In this document: positions 26,908 to 36,475 of the stretch, piece by piece
How the letters are laid out: every line of letters begins with the position of its first letter
Position numbering within the stretch: position 1 is the stretch's first letter
NCBI GenBank assembly: GCA_947493955.1
Contig: CANLSQ010000001.1
Location: forward strand, 806,001 to 870,000
Origin: an uncultured Sphingomonadaceae bacterium
Lineage (GTDB): Bacteria; Pseudomonadota; Alphaproteobacteria; Sphingomonadales; Sphingomonadaceae
DNA length: 64,000 nucleotides
Direction of reading: 5' to 3'
Notes under the pieces: model-generated
What the model saw: the letters and a program-made list of their open reading frames with translations, nothing else
Databases searched by the model: none
What the model was told of the DNA's origin: nothing
Position numbers and translations under genes: made by a program

Positions 26908-28623
26908 ATGAACGAGCTCAGCCTTACCAATGAACAACAGGTTCAAGGTCCTGTGCATGATCCGGCATCGGTCACTCGAATGCCAGGTTTGGCGAATAGT
27001 GCCAACTGGCGTAAACGATTGCACGGCATTATTGACCAGCCTGCGATCAAGCGCGCGCTGCCATTGATCGGGTTGCTGGCGGTAACGATATTGGCCGGGT
27101 TGTTGTGGCTGACATTACGCGAGCCACCACAACGCGATCTTTTCAAGGGTTTGCCGGAAGCGGAAAAAGCTGCCGTCGCTGAAGCGTTGGGGCAATCAGA
27201 TATCGGGTTTAATGTTGATGAGGAAACGGGTTCTCTTAAGGTTTCGGAGGCGGACTATCATCGGGCAAAGCTGTCACTTGCCGCGCAGGGTTTGCCTAAG
27301 TCTGCGCCGGATGGAGATAGCATCATCGCTGCCATGCCGATGGGAGCAAGCAGGGCAGTAGAAAACGAGAAACTGCGCAGTGCCCGTGAGCTCGATCTAG
27401 CCCGTACGATAGAGACCATGGACAGTGTCATATCGGCTCGTGTTCATCTTGCGGTTGAACCGCCAAGCATATTTGTCCGAGACCGATCTGAGCCGTCCGC
27501 ATCGGTGATGCTGAAGCTCATTGAAGGCAATCGTCTGACCGAAGCGCAGGTGCAATCAATCATCCATCTGGTTGGTAGTTCTGTGGCTGGTCTATCCTCT
27601 AATGCAATCAGTGTTGTCGACCAGAACGGACGGCTAATGTCACGCCAGGGACCCGGCAGCGCTTCTGATGAGGCAGAGCGGCATTTGACGGTGCAGTCGC
27701 AGGTTGAGGAGCGCTATCGCCGGACGATCACGTCATTGCTTGCGCCGATGATCGGAGCTGATAATTTTACTACTGAAGTAACTGCGGAAATGGATTTTTC
27801 CGAAAATCAGGCAACTCGAGAAAGCTTCCCGAAAGAAGATGCGCGGATACGTTCCGAGCAGGGAAGCTGGTCAAATGAGCCTGGTCAAAAAGCAAGCTAT
27901 GGTATCCCTGGCGCACTTGCAAACCGGCCACCGGAAGCTCCGGAACTTACCGATGATTTTCAAGGCGATGATGATCAAGAAAACGAACCGGCAATAACCC
28001 TTAGTTCGGAAAAATTTTCCCGGCAGTTTGAATTGGGAAGAGAAGTGTCTGTCACAAAACAGGCAGCTGGATCAATAAGCCGACTTTCCGTCGCGGTTGC
28101 TCTGCGTTCTCCGGTCGGAACCAAACAGCGGTCGGCAGAAGAACTGGCTGCGGTCGAGGCTCTGGTTAAAGGCGCCATTGGCTTTCAGGCGGAGCGCGGT
28201 GATGTTGTTGCCATAGAGGCGCGTGAATTTCTTCCGGTGGAAGAAGCAACCGAAATCTGGTGGGAGGCAAGCTGGGTTGCTGTCCTGGTTCGAAATCTCT
28301 CCGCCTTGCTGGTCGCGCTGGCTTTAATCTTTGGCATTGGCCGACCGCTGCTAGGAAAAATGCGCGCAGATAGATCAAAGCTGTCAAACGCAGAAAATTT
28401 GCAACTGGCCTCCGACATTGAGGAAGAGCTTGGCCGGAATGGCAAACCACTCAAACGGCGAACCAATCCGGTATCGTTGGATATGATCAGTGCGGCAGAT
28501 GGTTATTCCGAGCGGGCCGCGCTCATCCAGAATTTTGTGCGCCAAAATCCAGATCATGCAGCGCTGACGGTGCGAGATTTATTGACCGAGGCTCAGCTGG
28601 AAAGGGAGGCAGTCAATGGCTGA
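26908..28623 (+). CDS. fliF: Flagellar MS-ring protein FliF
   Basis: Forms the inner-membrane MS ring that carries rod, switch and export gate. Two membrane helices are visible (about residues 50-70 and 455-478) flanking a large periplasmic part with ring-building motifs, including the D-L-A-R-T-I-E-T-M-D-S-V-I-S-A-R-V-H-L-A-V region and a Ser/Glu-rich variable segment near residue 330-360. The cytoplasmic C-terminus (A-A-L-I-Q-N-F-V-R-Q-N-P) binds FliG. Length 571 is normal. Its end overlaps fliG by 8 bp. Confidence 0.95.
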   Translation: MNELSLTNEQQVQGPVHDPASVTRMPGLANSANWRKRLHGIIDQPAIKRALPLIGLLAVTILAGLLWLTLREPPQRDLFKGLPEAEKAAVAEALGQSDIGFNVDEETGSLKVSEADYHRAKLSLAAQGLPKSAPDGDSIIAAMPMGASRAVENEKLRSARELDLARTIETMDSVISARVHLAVEPPSIFVRDRSEPSASVMLKLIEGNRLTEAQVQSIIHLVGSSVAGLSSNAISVVDQNGRLMSRQGPGSASDEAERHLTVQSQVEERYRRTITSLLAPMIGADNFTTEVTAEMDFSENQATRESFPKEDARIRSEQGSWSNEPGQKASYGIPGALANRPPEAPELTDDFQGDDDQENEPAITLSSEKFSRQFELGREVSVTKQAAGSISRLSVAVALRSPVGTKQRSAEELAAVEALVKGAIGFQAERGDVVAIEAREFLPVEEATEIWWEASWVAVLVRNLSALLVALALIFGIGRPLLGKMRADRSKLSNAENLQLASDIEEELGRNGKPLKRRTNPVSLDMISAADGYSERAALIQNFVRQNPDHAALTVRDLLTEAQLEREAVNG

Positions 28624-29677
28624 AGCTATAACCAGCAGCGTAGGCGAAAATAATGCTGTCCCTGTCAAAACCGATATCGCTGAAGAGACCCTGACCGGTC
28701 ACGAGATAGCTGCCATATTGTTGATGATCTTCGGGGAAAACGAGGCTGCAGATATCTTGTCGCGTCTGGAACCCAGTGAAGTCCAAAGTCTTGGCGAAGC
28801 CATGTTCGAAATTCGCAACGTCAGTGAGGCGGATGTAAACCTTGTATTTGACCGCTTCGTTGAACAGGCACGCAGCCGCACTTCCATCGGATATCGCGCA
28901 GATAGACAAATCAAAAGTATGTTGGATAAGGCGTTGGGCACCAGCCGGGCTGCAAACATGCTTTCGCGGATAACACCGCAGAAAAATAAGGGGGAGTTAC
29001 AGCAGTTAAAATGGATGTCGGCGCAAGAAATTGCCGAGATGATTGCGGATGAGCATCCCCAGATGATGGCTGTGGTGTTGTCATTTATCGATGCGGAAAT
29101 AGCCGGCCAAGTGCTTCAGAAACTCGATGCCAGTTTGCAGGATGACGTTATTTTCCGCATCGTCACCATGGGAGCAGTAAGCGGAAATGCAGTTACTGAT
29201 ATTGAAGCCTTGTTATCGCGTCAGGTCCAAAAACTCAGTGTGACGCACTGCACCAGCACCGGCGGTACCAGCGAGGCCGCGGCAATCATGAACAATGTTG
29301 ATAAATTGTCGGAGCAGCGCATCATTAAAGCCTTGCTTAAACGCGACAAGGCGTTGGCCCGAACGGTCGAAGAAGAGATGTTCGTCTTTGCTGATCTCAT
29401 TGAGGTCGAAGATAAAAGTCTTGGAACGCTTATCCGATCCATCGAAAATGCGACGCTGCTGCTGGCGATCAAAGGCGCGGAGCCTGCGCTGGCAGAGAAG
29501 ATGTTCAGCTGTATGTCAAAACGGGCGGCGGAATCCATTCAGGATGAAATTGTGGAGATGGAACCGGTTTCGAAAGATGACGTAGTTGCCGCGCAAAAGC
29601 AGATTGTTTTGCAGGCACGGAGGCTGGCGGAAGAGGGCAGCATCTTGTTGGGAGGGCGCAGTGATGACTTTGTCTGA
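28616..29677 (+). CDS. fliG: Flagellar motor switch protein FliG
   Basis: The rotor protein that meets the stator and converts ion flow into torque. The middle domain has the E-H-P-Q motif (A-D-E-H-P-Q-M-M-A-V-V-L-S); the C-terminal torque helix carries the usual charges in S-K-R-A-A-E-S-I-Q-D-E-I, and the domain ends with V-A-A-Q-K-Q-I-V-L-Q-A-R-R-L-A-E-E-G. At 353 residues it is slightly longer than the enterobacterial protein through its N-terminus. It overlaps both fliF and fliH. Confidence 0.95.
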   Translation: MAEAITSSVGENNAVPVKTDIAEETLTGHEIAAILLMIFGENEAADILSRLEPSEVQSLGEAMFEIRNVSEADVNLVFDRFVEQARSRTSIGYRADRQIKSMLDKALGTSRAANMLSRITPQKNKGELQQLKWMSAQEIAEMIADEHPQMMAVVLSFIDAEIAGQVLQKLDASLQDDVIFRIVTMGAVSGNAVTDIEALLSRQVQKLSVTHCTSTGGTSEAAAIMNNVDKLSEQRIIKALLKRDKALARTVEEEMFVFADLIEVEDKSLGTLIRSIENATLLLAIKGAEPALAEKMFSCMSKRAAESIQDEIVEMEPVSKDDVVAAQKQIVLQARRLAEEGSILLGGRSDDFV

Positions 29678-30317
29678 GCGCAGTTTTTCGCCGGTTCATA
29701 GCCAAGATGATATATTTATTATCAATAGTTTAGGCGCAAAAGAAACGGCTTTTCAGGCGACATATGACTTGCCGCTTCGGCGTGCTGAACAGGATGGTTC
29801 GGATGATGTGCCGGAAAATGAACCAGAGCCCGAAGTTGACAGTGCAGATCAGCAAATTGCGGATGCCTATGCGCAGGGATATCTCGACGGACAGCAGGCG
29901 GCGATGGTACAGCTTGAGGAAGGAGAAGCCAGCCAAGACACTCTGGCATCATCGATTAACCGCCTGAAAACAATCGATGCAGGGCATCTGTCGAAGCAGC
30001 TATGGGAAGTCGTCCTGTCCTTGTTTGAGCAGGCTGTGGGCCATGCAAGAACCAACAAGAAGCTGCTTCAGGAGCGATGCGACGCAGCTATCGAGCTGAT
30101 CGCGGCGGATGTTGGCGAAGTGTGTTTATATGTTGCCGCGGCTGATACGAAACTGTTGCAAAATCATGACTGTCCTGTCCCGGTTTTGCCGGATGCTAAC
30201 CTGCTGCCCGGTTCCGTGCGTCTGGTTTATGGTTCTGGCGAGATCACCTCTGGGTCCACTGCGATGGCTCAAGAGATTGAAAACAAGGCGCGCCTGGCTG
30301 GCGGTGCGTCATGTTGA
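29664..30317 (+). CDS. fliH: Flagellar export regulator FliH
   Basis: The peripheral stator of the export ATPase, holding FliI at the base of the motor. This 217-residue protein is poorly conserved, as usual, with an acidic N-terminal part (E-N-E-P-E-P-E-V-D-S), an A-Y-A-Q-G-Y-x-D-G segment typical of FliH, and a C-terminal domain that would bind FliI. Position between fliG and fliI is the main proof. The ATG at 29664 with GGAGGG upstream lies inside the end of fliG; an earlier ATG in the track of this frame has no ribosome site. Confidence 0.85.
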   Translation: MTLSERSFSPVHSQDDIFIINSLGAKETAFQATYDLPLRRAEQDGSDDVPENEPEPEVDSADQQIADAYAQGYLDGQQAAMVQLEEGEASQDTLASSINRLKTIDAGHLSKQLWEVVLSLFEQAVGHARTNKKLLQERCDAAIELIAADVGEVCLYVAAADTKLLQNHDCPVPVLPDANLLPGSVRLVYGSGEITSGSTAMAQEIENKARLAGGASC

Positions 30318-31642
30318 ATCTCGATTATGATCGCCTGTCCCGGGTTCTCATCGAAGCCGGAGCCGTCACACCTGCAATTGTCCGTTGGGGCAAGGTAAAG
30401 GCTTGCTCCGCTGGCCTGTTGCGTGTCAGCGGTTTCCATTATCCCATCGGATCTGGCGCAACAGTGCTATCAGAGGATGGCCATGAAGTCGGCGCTGAAG
30501 TGGTCGGGTTTGACGGTAGCATGGCAACCCTTGCACCATTTGATGAGCATGCCGCGATCGGCGTGGATGCTCTGGTAAAGCCGGTGACAAGCATGGCACA
30601 AGTAGATGTTGGTTCGGAGCTTGTTGGACGGATCATTGATCCGCTTGGTCATCCTCTTGATAATATGGGTCCGATTGCACCGGATTCCACCTGGCCGCTG
30701 ATAGGCCGGAAAGCCAATATCCTGAGCCGCGGCAGAATAGTACAGCGGCTTGACGTGGGAGTGCAGGCGATAAACGCGCTCCTGCCGCTTGGATGCGGTC
30801 AGCGCGTAGCACTTGTTGCCGGTTCGGGAGTCGGCAAGACTGTGCTGATGCAGCAAATTGCATCCGGTACGAAGGCAGACATTATTGTCGCTGGTCTGAT
30901 CGGGGAACGCGCCCGTGAAGTGAGTGATTTTGTCGCGGCCAGTCAGAATAGCGGGTTTGCTGACAAGATGGTGACCGTTGCCGTCCCGGCCGACCACAGT
31001 CCGATATTGCGGATAAAGGCGGCGCAGCGCGCGGCCGCAATTGCAGAATATTTCCGAAGCCAGGGCAAACGCGTTTTGCTGATGATCGATAGTCTGACCC
31101 GTATCGCCCATGCGCAGCGCGAAATCGGCCTGTCTGCGGGCGAACCGCCGACGATGAAAGGCTATCCACCCAGTGCCATCGCACTGATACCGCAGCTGCT
31201 GGAACGGGCCGGTAGGGACGTCGAAAGCGGTGGTTCGATAACCGCCTTTTACACAGTGCTTGCCGATGGCGATGATTTTGATGATCCGATAGTCGATGCC
31301 GCCCGGGCCATCGCAGATGGTCATATCATCCTGTCACGTGATCTTGCCGAGCAGGGGATTTTTCCCGCCATAGATATCGGTAAATCGATCAGCCGGGTGG
31401 CTCCGGACATTATCGGCGAAGACCATGCTGCAGCCTTGCGAAATTTCCGTTCCCTGTGGAGCCGCTATACCGAAAATCACGACTTGATCACCATGGGTGC
31501 TTATCGTGCTGGCGGTGACCATCTTCTCGATCAGGCCATCGTAAGGCGTCCCGATCAATTGTCTTTTTTGAAACAGGCGACCGACACGAAAATTGACTTT
31601 GAACATTCCGTTCAAAACCTTGTTCGGGGGTTTGGCGCATGA
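30311..31642 (+). CDS. fliI: Flagellum-specific ATPase FliI
   Basis: The F1-beta-like ATPase that unloads export substrates. The Walker A motif is G-S-G-V-G-K-T at about residue 178, R-V-L-L-M-I-D-S-L-T-R supplies Walker B, and the G-E-P-P-T-M-K-G-Y-P-P-S region and final D-H-L-L-D-Q-A-I are typical. Length 443 is normal. It overlaps fliH by 7 bp and fliJ by an ATGA junction. Confidence 0.95.
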   Translation: MLNLDYDRLSRVLIEAGAVTPAIVRWGKVKACSAGLLRVSGFHYPIGSGATVLSEDGHEVGAEVVGFDGSMATLAPFDEHAAIGVDALVKPVTSMAQVDVGSELVGRIIDPLGHPLDNMGPIAPDSTWPLIGRKANILSRGRIVQRLDVGVQAINALLPLGCGQRVALVAGSGVGKTVLMQQIASGTKADIIVAGLIGERAREVSDFVAASQNSGFADKMVTVAVPADHSPILRIKAAQRAAAIAEYFRSQGKRVLLMIDSLTRIAHAQREIGLSAGEPPTMKGYPPSAIALIPQLLERAGRDVESGGSITAFYTVLADGDDFDDPIVDAARAIADGHIILSRDLAEQGIFPAIDIGKSISRVAPDIIGEDHAAALRNFRSLWSRYTENHDLITMGAYRAGGDHLLDQAIVRRPDQLSFLKQATDTKIDFEHSVQNLVRGFGA

Positions 31643-32079
31643 GCAACCATCTGAACTCCAAGACACGAATTTTGGGTGTCTGCCAACTGCAAAATCGGTT
31701 GGCGCGGCAAAATTATTTGGGCGCGAAAAGGGACATTGCGAGGATGGAAATGTCTCGCGAACATCTTCGGAAAATGGTCGGTGAAATGCTGGAAAACGAA
31801 GAGATTCTGCAATCTTCGACTTTGGCTTCAAGGATGGAGTTGGGCCATCGCCTGATCGCGATAGACGACCGTCAAAAAAACAAGATCATGCAGGACCGAC
31901 AGGCTGCGGCAGCACTGCAATCAGAAGTCTTCTTCTCTACCCGAAGAGAAGATCGAGCGGCAATGGATCTTAAACACGCGCGAAAAGCGAGCGTGCATCG
32001 CCAGCAACAGTATCAGCCCTGTTCCGTCAGAAGTCATCGGGTAGCAAAACGCCAATGGCAGGAAGGAAGAACATCATGA
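31639..32079 (+). CDS. fliJ: Flagellar export protein FliJ
   Basis: A small coiled-coil protein that forms the central stalk of the FliI ring and escorts chaperones. The 146 residues are nearly all helical and charged, with heptad-like spacing in the middle and a basic C-terminus (R-S-H-R-V-A-K-R-Q). Sequence is weakly conserved; placement directly after fliI and before fliK, with ATGA overlaps at both ends, supports the name. Confidence 0.82.
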   Translation: MSNHLNSKTRILGVCQLQNRLARQNYLGAKRDIARMEMSREHLRKMVGEMLENEEILQSSTLASRMELGHRLIAIDDRQKNKIMQDRQAAAALQSEVFFSTRREDRAAMDLKHARKASVHRQQQYQPCSVRSHRVAKRQWQEGRTS

Positions 32080-33302
32080 ACGGTCTTGTTCGACTGGTAT
32101 TGGATGCCAATCTCAAAACCACTTCTTCGCCAATGGAAACGATGCCTGGATTGCTGCAAGCAGAAGATTTTGTTGGTGATTTTGTGAAGAACTATGCTGT
32201 TCTTGACAATGATGAGACTGAAACTCCATCTCCAGAAATTGCCGAGAGTGATAGTCCGGAACCATTGAGACTGGATTTGGATGTCTTACCGGTTGCCATG
32301 GACAAGTCTGTCGAACCCAAAGATTCAGCTGCTCTGGTCACCCAACATAATAATGCTGATCAGACATCAACCGCGATCAAAATAGACGGCAATGCGATGC
32401 CATCCGAAACCGGAGAGCGGACCACCGAAGCACTGCAGGGTAAGGCCAAGTCCCCCAATGTCGAAATTGCTTCATTGCCAGCTGGTAATCGGAAAGACGT
32501 CCAAAGCATTTCTGAAAAACCTGAGCTGCTTGACACGGATTTAGACACTGCCCCGGACAAGAGAAAGCTGCAGGAGAGAGCAGAAGCTATTCCTGTGATG
32601 GAGAAAACCGGACCGAAAGACAGGCAGATATTTTCTGATGCGCGTTTGGCAACACCATTGGAGCAACAGCCAAGGCCGAAAACCGGACCACTCACTTCTA
32701 CCGATGCGGTGCCGATACACCCCGTTCATCAGATAAAGCAGACTGTACCAGTGGCAACAATTACGACCCCATTTGTTGTGCAGGCATTGCCAACGATAAC
32801 ACCGGGCACAGCACAGACACCGTCGCTCACCGGTTCTTCAGTGCCAGAGCTGAATATGGACGCTGACGGGAAATGGGTGACAGAACTTAGCCGTGACATC
32901 GGGCAGCTATCGGGCAGTAAATCATCACTCAGTTTCCAATTGAAGCCGCAGCACCTCGGTCAGTTGCGCGTGGAAATCTTGGCGAACAGCTCAGGCGATA
33001 TCGTGCGACTGGAAACCGACAATGAAAATGCCAAGGCGCTGATCATCGGTTCACAGGGCAGATTGGAACAGGATATTCGATTGTCTGGGATCAAATTGGC
33101 GCGGGTAGATGTCACCGTCCAGGATGATGGTTCCTCTGGCCCCGGGCATCAAGGTCCCGACGCACATCCTGGTACACAGAGAGGCCGATCAGAAACGCGG
33201 CAGAACGATGAAAAGCGGTCTGACCTTTCTTTCGAACAACGACATAATTTTGGACAGGAAAACGCCGCCGCTCCGTCCGATGATACCGCGCGATACGCCT
33301 GA
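32076..33302 (+). CDS. fliK: Flagellar hook-length control protein FliK
   Basis: A secreted ruler that fixes hook length and switches export specificity. The first 270 residues are low-complexity and rich in Pro, Thr, Glu and Lys, as expected for the ruler part. The C-terminal Flg_hook domain is clear from L-S-F-Q-L-K-P-Q-H-L-G-Q-L-R-V-E-I, the L-x-P-x-x-L-G-x-L-x-V signature. The ATG at 32076 overlaps the fliJ stop; a start 7 codons earlier would extend into fliJ. Length 408. Confidence 0.88.
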   Translation: MNGLVRLVLDANLKTTSSPMETMPGLLQAEDFVGDFVKNYAVLDNDETETPSPEIAESDSPEPLRLDLDVLPVAMDKSVEPKDSAALVTQHNNADQTSTAIKIDGNAMPSETGERTTEALQGKAKSPNVEIASLPAGNRKDVQSISEKPELLDTDLDTAPDKRKLQERAEAIPVMEKTGPKDRQIFSDARLATPLEQQPRPKTGPLTSTDAVPIHPVHQIKQTVPVATITTPFVVQALPTITPGTAQTPSLTGSSVPELNMDADGKWVTELSRDIGQLSGSKSSLSFQLKPQHLGQLRVEILANSSGDIVRLETDNENAKALIIGSQGRLEQDIRLSGIKLARVDVTVQDDGSSGPGHQGPDAHPGTQRGRSETRQNDEKRSDLSFEQRHNFGQENAAAPSDDTARYA

Positions 33303-33330
33303 ACCCCACCAACATTATCGGAGAACATAA

Positions 33331-33915
33331 ATGGCTGATGCTGTGGAAGCCGAAATTGAAAATACAAAAAGCGGTCGCCGGACGGGAAAGACCATCATCC
33401 TGATTATTGTCGTGCTAACTCTGGGCCTTGGCGGATTGGTTGCGGGTTATTTTGCAGCGAATGTAATAGCTGCTGACCCGGATTACCTGCGAAAGCAGAA
33501 TGAGCCCGAACTCGTTTTACGAGATGGTGGGTCAATGGCGACAACACTGGCCAGGATCACGGGTGATCAACCGAAATCGGAGTTTCAGGAAAGCGCTTAC
33601 AAGGCGACCTATTATCCGATGAAGGAACCGTTCACGTCCAACCTGAAGAACAGCACCAGTTTTGCGCAGCTCTCCATTTCGATCGCGACATATTATGATG
33701 AGCAAGTGCTGCATAATATGGAAGAGCATGAAACCGCTATTCGCTCTGCCATATTACTGACGCTCGCTGAGCAGGAAAATGCTGCGTTGAACACACCGCA
33801 GGGCAAACTGATGCTGCAGAAAATACTGACCAAGGCAATCAACAAAGTCCTTAAAGAAAAAACCGGTTTTGCCGGTGCGCATAATGTCTATTTCACCAGC
33901 TTCGTGGTGCAATAA
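33331..33915 (+). CDS. fliL: Flagellar basal-body associated protein FliL
   Basis: A single-pass inner-membrane protein that rings the stator and supports torque. It has a basic N-terminus, one membrane helix at about residues 24-48, and a periplasmic domain with N-L-K-N-S-T-S-F-A-Q-L-S-I-S-I-A-T-Y-Y-D and I-R-S-A-I-L-L-T-L-A-E-Q-E, typical of FliL strands. At 194 residues it is a little longer than average. GGAGAA precedes the ATG, and the fliM start shares one base with its stop. Confidence 0.92.
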   Translation: MADAVEAEIENTKSGRRTGKTIILIIVVLTLGLGGLVAGYFAANVIAADPDYLRKQNEPELVLRDGGSMATTLARITGDQPKSEFQESAYKATYYPMKEPFTSNLKNSTSFAQLSISIATYYDEQVLHNMEEHETAIRSAILLTLAEQENAALNTPQGKLMLQKILTKAINKVLKEKTGFAGAHNVYFTSFVVQ

Positions 33916-34802
33916 TGGCCAAAGTTGCAAAACATGTTTTCGCCGAAAAATCCGCTCATCTCCAGACTGATACGGCACCGTTGCAGCGGGTGTCAGATCG
34001 CTATGCTGTGGGTCTGGCAAATGCGATTGGACAATTGGCCGGTCACAACTTTGTGGTCGCGTCTGAAAAGATCCGGTTCATGGATTATGGCAAGTGGGCC
34101 AATTCGCAGGAGTCTTTTTCCAGCCTGTCGGTCTTTCGGATTTTACCGCTGCGCGGGTCGATAATATTGCGCTTGGACCAGGCCATGATCAACAGCCTGA
34201 TCAACGTCTATTTTGGCGGTGCATTTGGTCCGGTAGTCGGGCGCAATAAAGATGGTTTCCGGGAGTCTGAGTTGCGTCTGATCGAACGGCTCGGGCAATT
34301 GTTGACGGAGCTGCTTTGCGACCATTTTTCTGACTATGGTTCGATGAAGCCAGCTTTGCAGCGGCATGAAACGAGCGTGTACTACATAACTGGGCATGAC
34401 CCGAAAGAGCAGGTGATGAGCCAGCCATTCCGGATCACAGCGAGTGAAGATATGTCGTGGCCGATTGAACTGCTTTATTCTGCAGATGCTGCAGAAAGCG
34501 TGATGGAATTTGTGCAAAATAAAAGCGCCGAGACACCGGTCGCTTCCGACCCGGAATGGCAACAGCAATGGTTTAGTAATCTGCAGCAAATCCATTTACC
34601 GTTGCGCACAATATTGGCGCAGCCGACAATGCGTTTGCCGGAGCTTTTTGACATGAAACCCGGTGATATCATTCCGATCACGCCGCGAGTCAAGCCGCCT
34701 CTTTTTGTCGCTAATCACAAATTTGCCACCGGCACATTGGGTGAGAAAAACGGCTGCGCTGCTTTCAAGATTGAACATATGGAACAGGGGGATGTGCGAT
34801 GA
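33915..34802 (+). CDS. fliM: Flagellar motor switch protein FliM
   Basis: The middle part of the C-ring that relays chemotactic signals to FliG. The central domain has Y-F-G-G-A-F-G, equivalent to the FliG-binding GGxG, and the C-terminal SpoA domain runs from L-P-L-R-T-I-L-A to the end. At 295 residues it is shorter than the 330 or so of enterobacterial FliM; the N-terminus lacks a recognisable E-I-D-A-L-L motif, the usual CheY-phosphate docking site. A downstream ATGA overlap leads into fliN. Confidence 0.9.
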   Translation: MAKVAKHVFAEKSAHLQTDTAPLQRVSDRYAVGLANAIGQLAGHNFVVASEKIRFMDYGKWANSQESFSSLSVFRILPLRGSIILRLDQAMINSLINVYFGGAFGPVVGRNKDGFRESELRLIERLGQLLTELLCDHFSDYGSMKPALQRHETSVYYITGHDPKEQVMSQPFRITASEDMSWPIELLYSADAAESVMEFVQNKSAETPVASDPEWQQQWFSNLQQIHLPLRTILAQPTMRLPELFDMKPGDIIPITPRVKPPLFVANHKFATGTLGEKNGCAAFKIEHMEQGDVR

Positions 34803-35155
34803 GCAATCCAAAAGAAGCGCCGACGGCGAAAGAGATAAAAGACGCCAAAGAGGCAGCGAGAAACGGCGCGGAAACCAACACAGAAAACAGCAATAATTTT
34901 CGCTTGCTGTCCGATGTTCCTGTGCGGTTGTCGGTTGAAGTCGGTTCGATATCGAAGCGGCTTTCAGAAATCATGGCGTTTCAGGAAGGGGAGGTTGTCG
35001 AGCTCGACCGTCAGTCGGATGACCTGCTCGACATAAAGGTCAACGGCACTTTGGTTGCCAAGGGAGAAGTGGTAACGATTGATGGCCGCTATGGCGTGCG
35101 TATCGCGGAACTGGCAAATGACGGCGGCGGTTTTCCCGGTGTGGAAAGGCGCTGA
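34799..35155 (+). CDS. fliN: Flagellar motor switch protein FliN
   Basis: The lowest ring of the switch, also a dock for FliH. A lysine/alanine-rich 35-residue N-terminal tail is followed by a SpoA domain: L-L-S-D-V-P-V-R-L-S-V-E-V-G, V-V-E-L-D-R-Q-S-D-D-L-L-D-I-K-V-N-G and Y-G-V-R-I-A-E-L. Length 118 is normal. It lies between fliM and fliO, 2 bp before the latter. Confidence 0.95.
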   Translation: MSNPKEAPTAKEIKDAKEAARNGAETNTENSNNFRLLSDVPVRLSVEVGSISKRLSEIMAFQEGEVVELDRQSDDLLDIKVNGTLVAKGEVVTIDGRYGVRIAELANDGGGFPGVERR

Positions 35156-35157
35156 CG

Positions 35158-35427
35158 ATGGTCGTCTATATTATCAAGTTGCTGGTCCTGTTGCCGATCA
35201 TGGCTGGCCTGATATTCACGGCTCTGTGGCTCTATCGCAAATACCAACCCGCGCTAATGCCAGGCTTGATGAAGGTGCAGCATAAGCGCAGCATAAAAAT
35301 GCTCGAAACGCTGCCGGTGGGGAATTTTGCGAAGCTGGCCGTGGTCGAATTTGACGGGCAGAAAATTCTGTTGTCCGTTACGCGGGGCAGGGTGGAACGC
35401 ATTGCAGCAAAAGGCGGTGCCTCATGA
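35158..35427 (+). CDS. fliO: Flagellar biosynthetic protein FliO
   Basis: A small membrane protein that helps assemble the FliP ring of the export gate. It is 89 residues, with one membrane helix (about residues 6-26) and a cytoplasmic part containing [10 protein letters not shown] and [20 protein letters not shown], the usual FliO pattern. Its location between fliN and fliP (ATGA overlap) settles the name. Confidence 0.88.
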   Translation: MVVYIIKLLVLLPIMAGLIFTALWLYRKYQPALMPGLMKVQHKRSIKMLETLPVGNFAKLAVVEFDGQKILLSVTRGRVERIAAKGGAS

Positions 35428-36185
35428 TCCGGGCGCTGTTTCTTTGTTTCATTATTGCAATTTCGGGAATGGTTTTTGCCGAACCCGCTTTTGCGCAGGA
35501 CGGCGGTTCGGAAGCTCTCGGCAGGGCGCTTGATGATATCTCCGGTGATGGCCGACCATTGACCCTGTCCCTGCAGATTTTGTTGCTGATGAGTCTGTTG
35601 ACGGTGTTGCCTTCAGTGGTTTTGATGATGAGCAGCTTCACCCGGATCATCATTGTCCTGTCTATCCTGCGGCAGGCTCTTGGGTTGCAGCAGACGCCGC
35701 CCAATCAGGTGCTCGTTGGCCTGGCCCTGTTCCTGTCGCTTTTCGTCATGCGTCCGGTGATCGATACGATCAGCGTCGATGCCTATTCGCCCTATGGGGA
35801 AGGTGAGATACCGATTGAGGAAGCGATCAGTCGGTCCGGTGATGCCCTGCATGGCTTCATGATCAAACAGACGCGGCAGTCGGATTTGAAGCTGTTTATG
35901 GAACTCGCCGACGCGCCGCCGGTTGCCGAGCCGGAGGATATTCCGTTTTCCATCCTGCTCCCTGCTTTCGTCACCAGCGAATTGAAGACCGCTTTCCAGA
36001 TCGGCTTTCTCATCTTCCTGCCGTTTCTGATCATTGACCTAGTGGTTGCATCGACCCTGATGGCGCTGGGCATGATGATGCTGTCACCGACGATCATCTC
36101 GATGCCGTTCAAGCTGCTGCTTTTTGTGCTGGTCGATGGCTGGGCGCTGACCATGGGTACGCTGGCCGGGTCATTTGCGATTTAA
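35424..36185 (+). CDS. fliP: Flagellar export gate protein FliP
   Basis: Core channel protein of the flagellar type III gate. A cleavable signal peptide ends in A-F-A-Q, as in other FliP proteins. Conserved segments are [31 protein letters not shown] and [18 protein letters not shown]. Length 253 is normal, with four membrane helices after the signal. Confidence 0.96.
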   Translation: MIRALFLCFIIAISGMVFAEPAFAQDGGSEALGRALDDISGDGRPLTLSLQILLLMSLLTVLPSVVLMMSSFTRIIIVLSILRQALGLQQTPPNQVLVGLALFLSLFVMRPVIDTISVDAYSPYGEGEIPIEEAISRSGDALHGFMIKQTRQSDLKLFMELADAPPVAEPEDIPFSILLPAFVTSELKTAFQIGFLIFLPFLIIDLVVASTLMALGMMMLSPTIISMPFKLLLFVLVDGWALTMGTLAGSFAI

Positions 36186-36199
36186 CGGAGGGAGGGAAT

Positions 36200-36475
36200 A
36201 TGACAGACAGCAGCGACTTCTTCATCGGCATGGCGCAGCAAACGCTCTGGATAACCGCGCTTGCCGCGGCGCCGATACTGGTGCCCGCATTGCTCGGCGG
36301 CTTGCTGCTCGGAATGATCCAGGCGGCAACATCGATCAACGAAGCGACATTGAGTTTCGTGCCCAAGCTGTTGGTCGTGGCTATCATGCTCGGCATTTTC
36401 GGTGGTTCAATCATGTATCTGATCGTCGATTTTACGCGCGATATCTATGACCGGATACCGGCACTATTGGTGTGA
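36200..36475 (+). CDS. fliQ: Flagellar export gate protein FliQ
   Basis: A 91-residue two-helix membrane protein of the export gate. The family pattern A-x-x-x-L-x-G-L-L-L-G-M-I-Q-A-A-T-S-I-N-E, followed by F-V-P-K-L-L-V-V-A, is intact. GGAGGGAGG upstream gives a strong ribosome site. Its stop overlaps the fliR GTG start. Confidence 0.95.
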   Translation: MTDSSDFFIGMAQQTLWITALAAAPILVPALLGGLLLGMIQAATSINEATLSFVPKLLVVAIMLGIFGGSIMYLIVDFTRDIYDRIPALLV

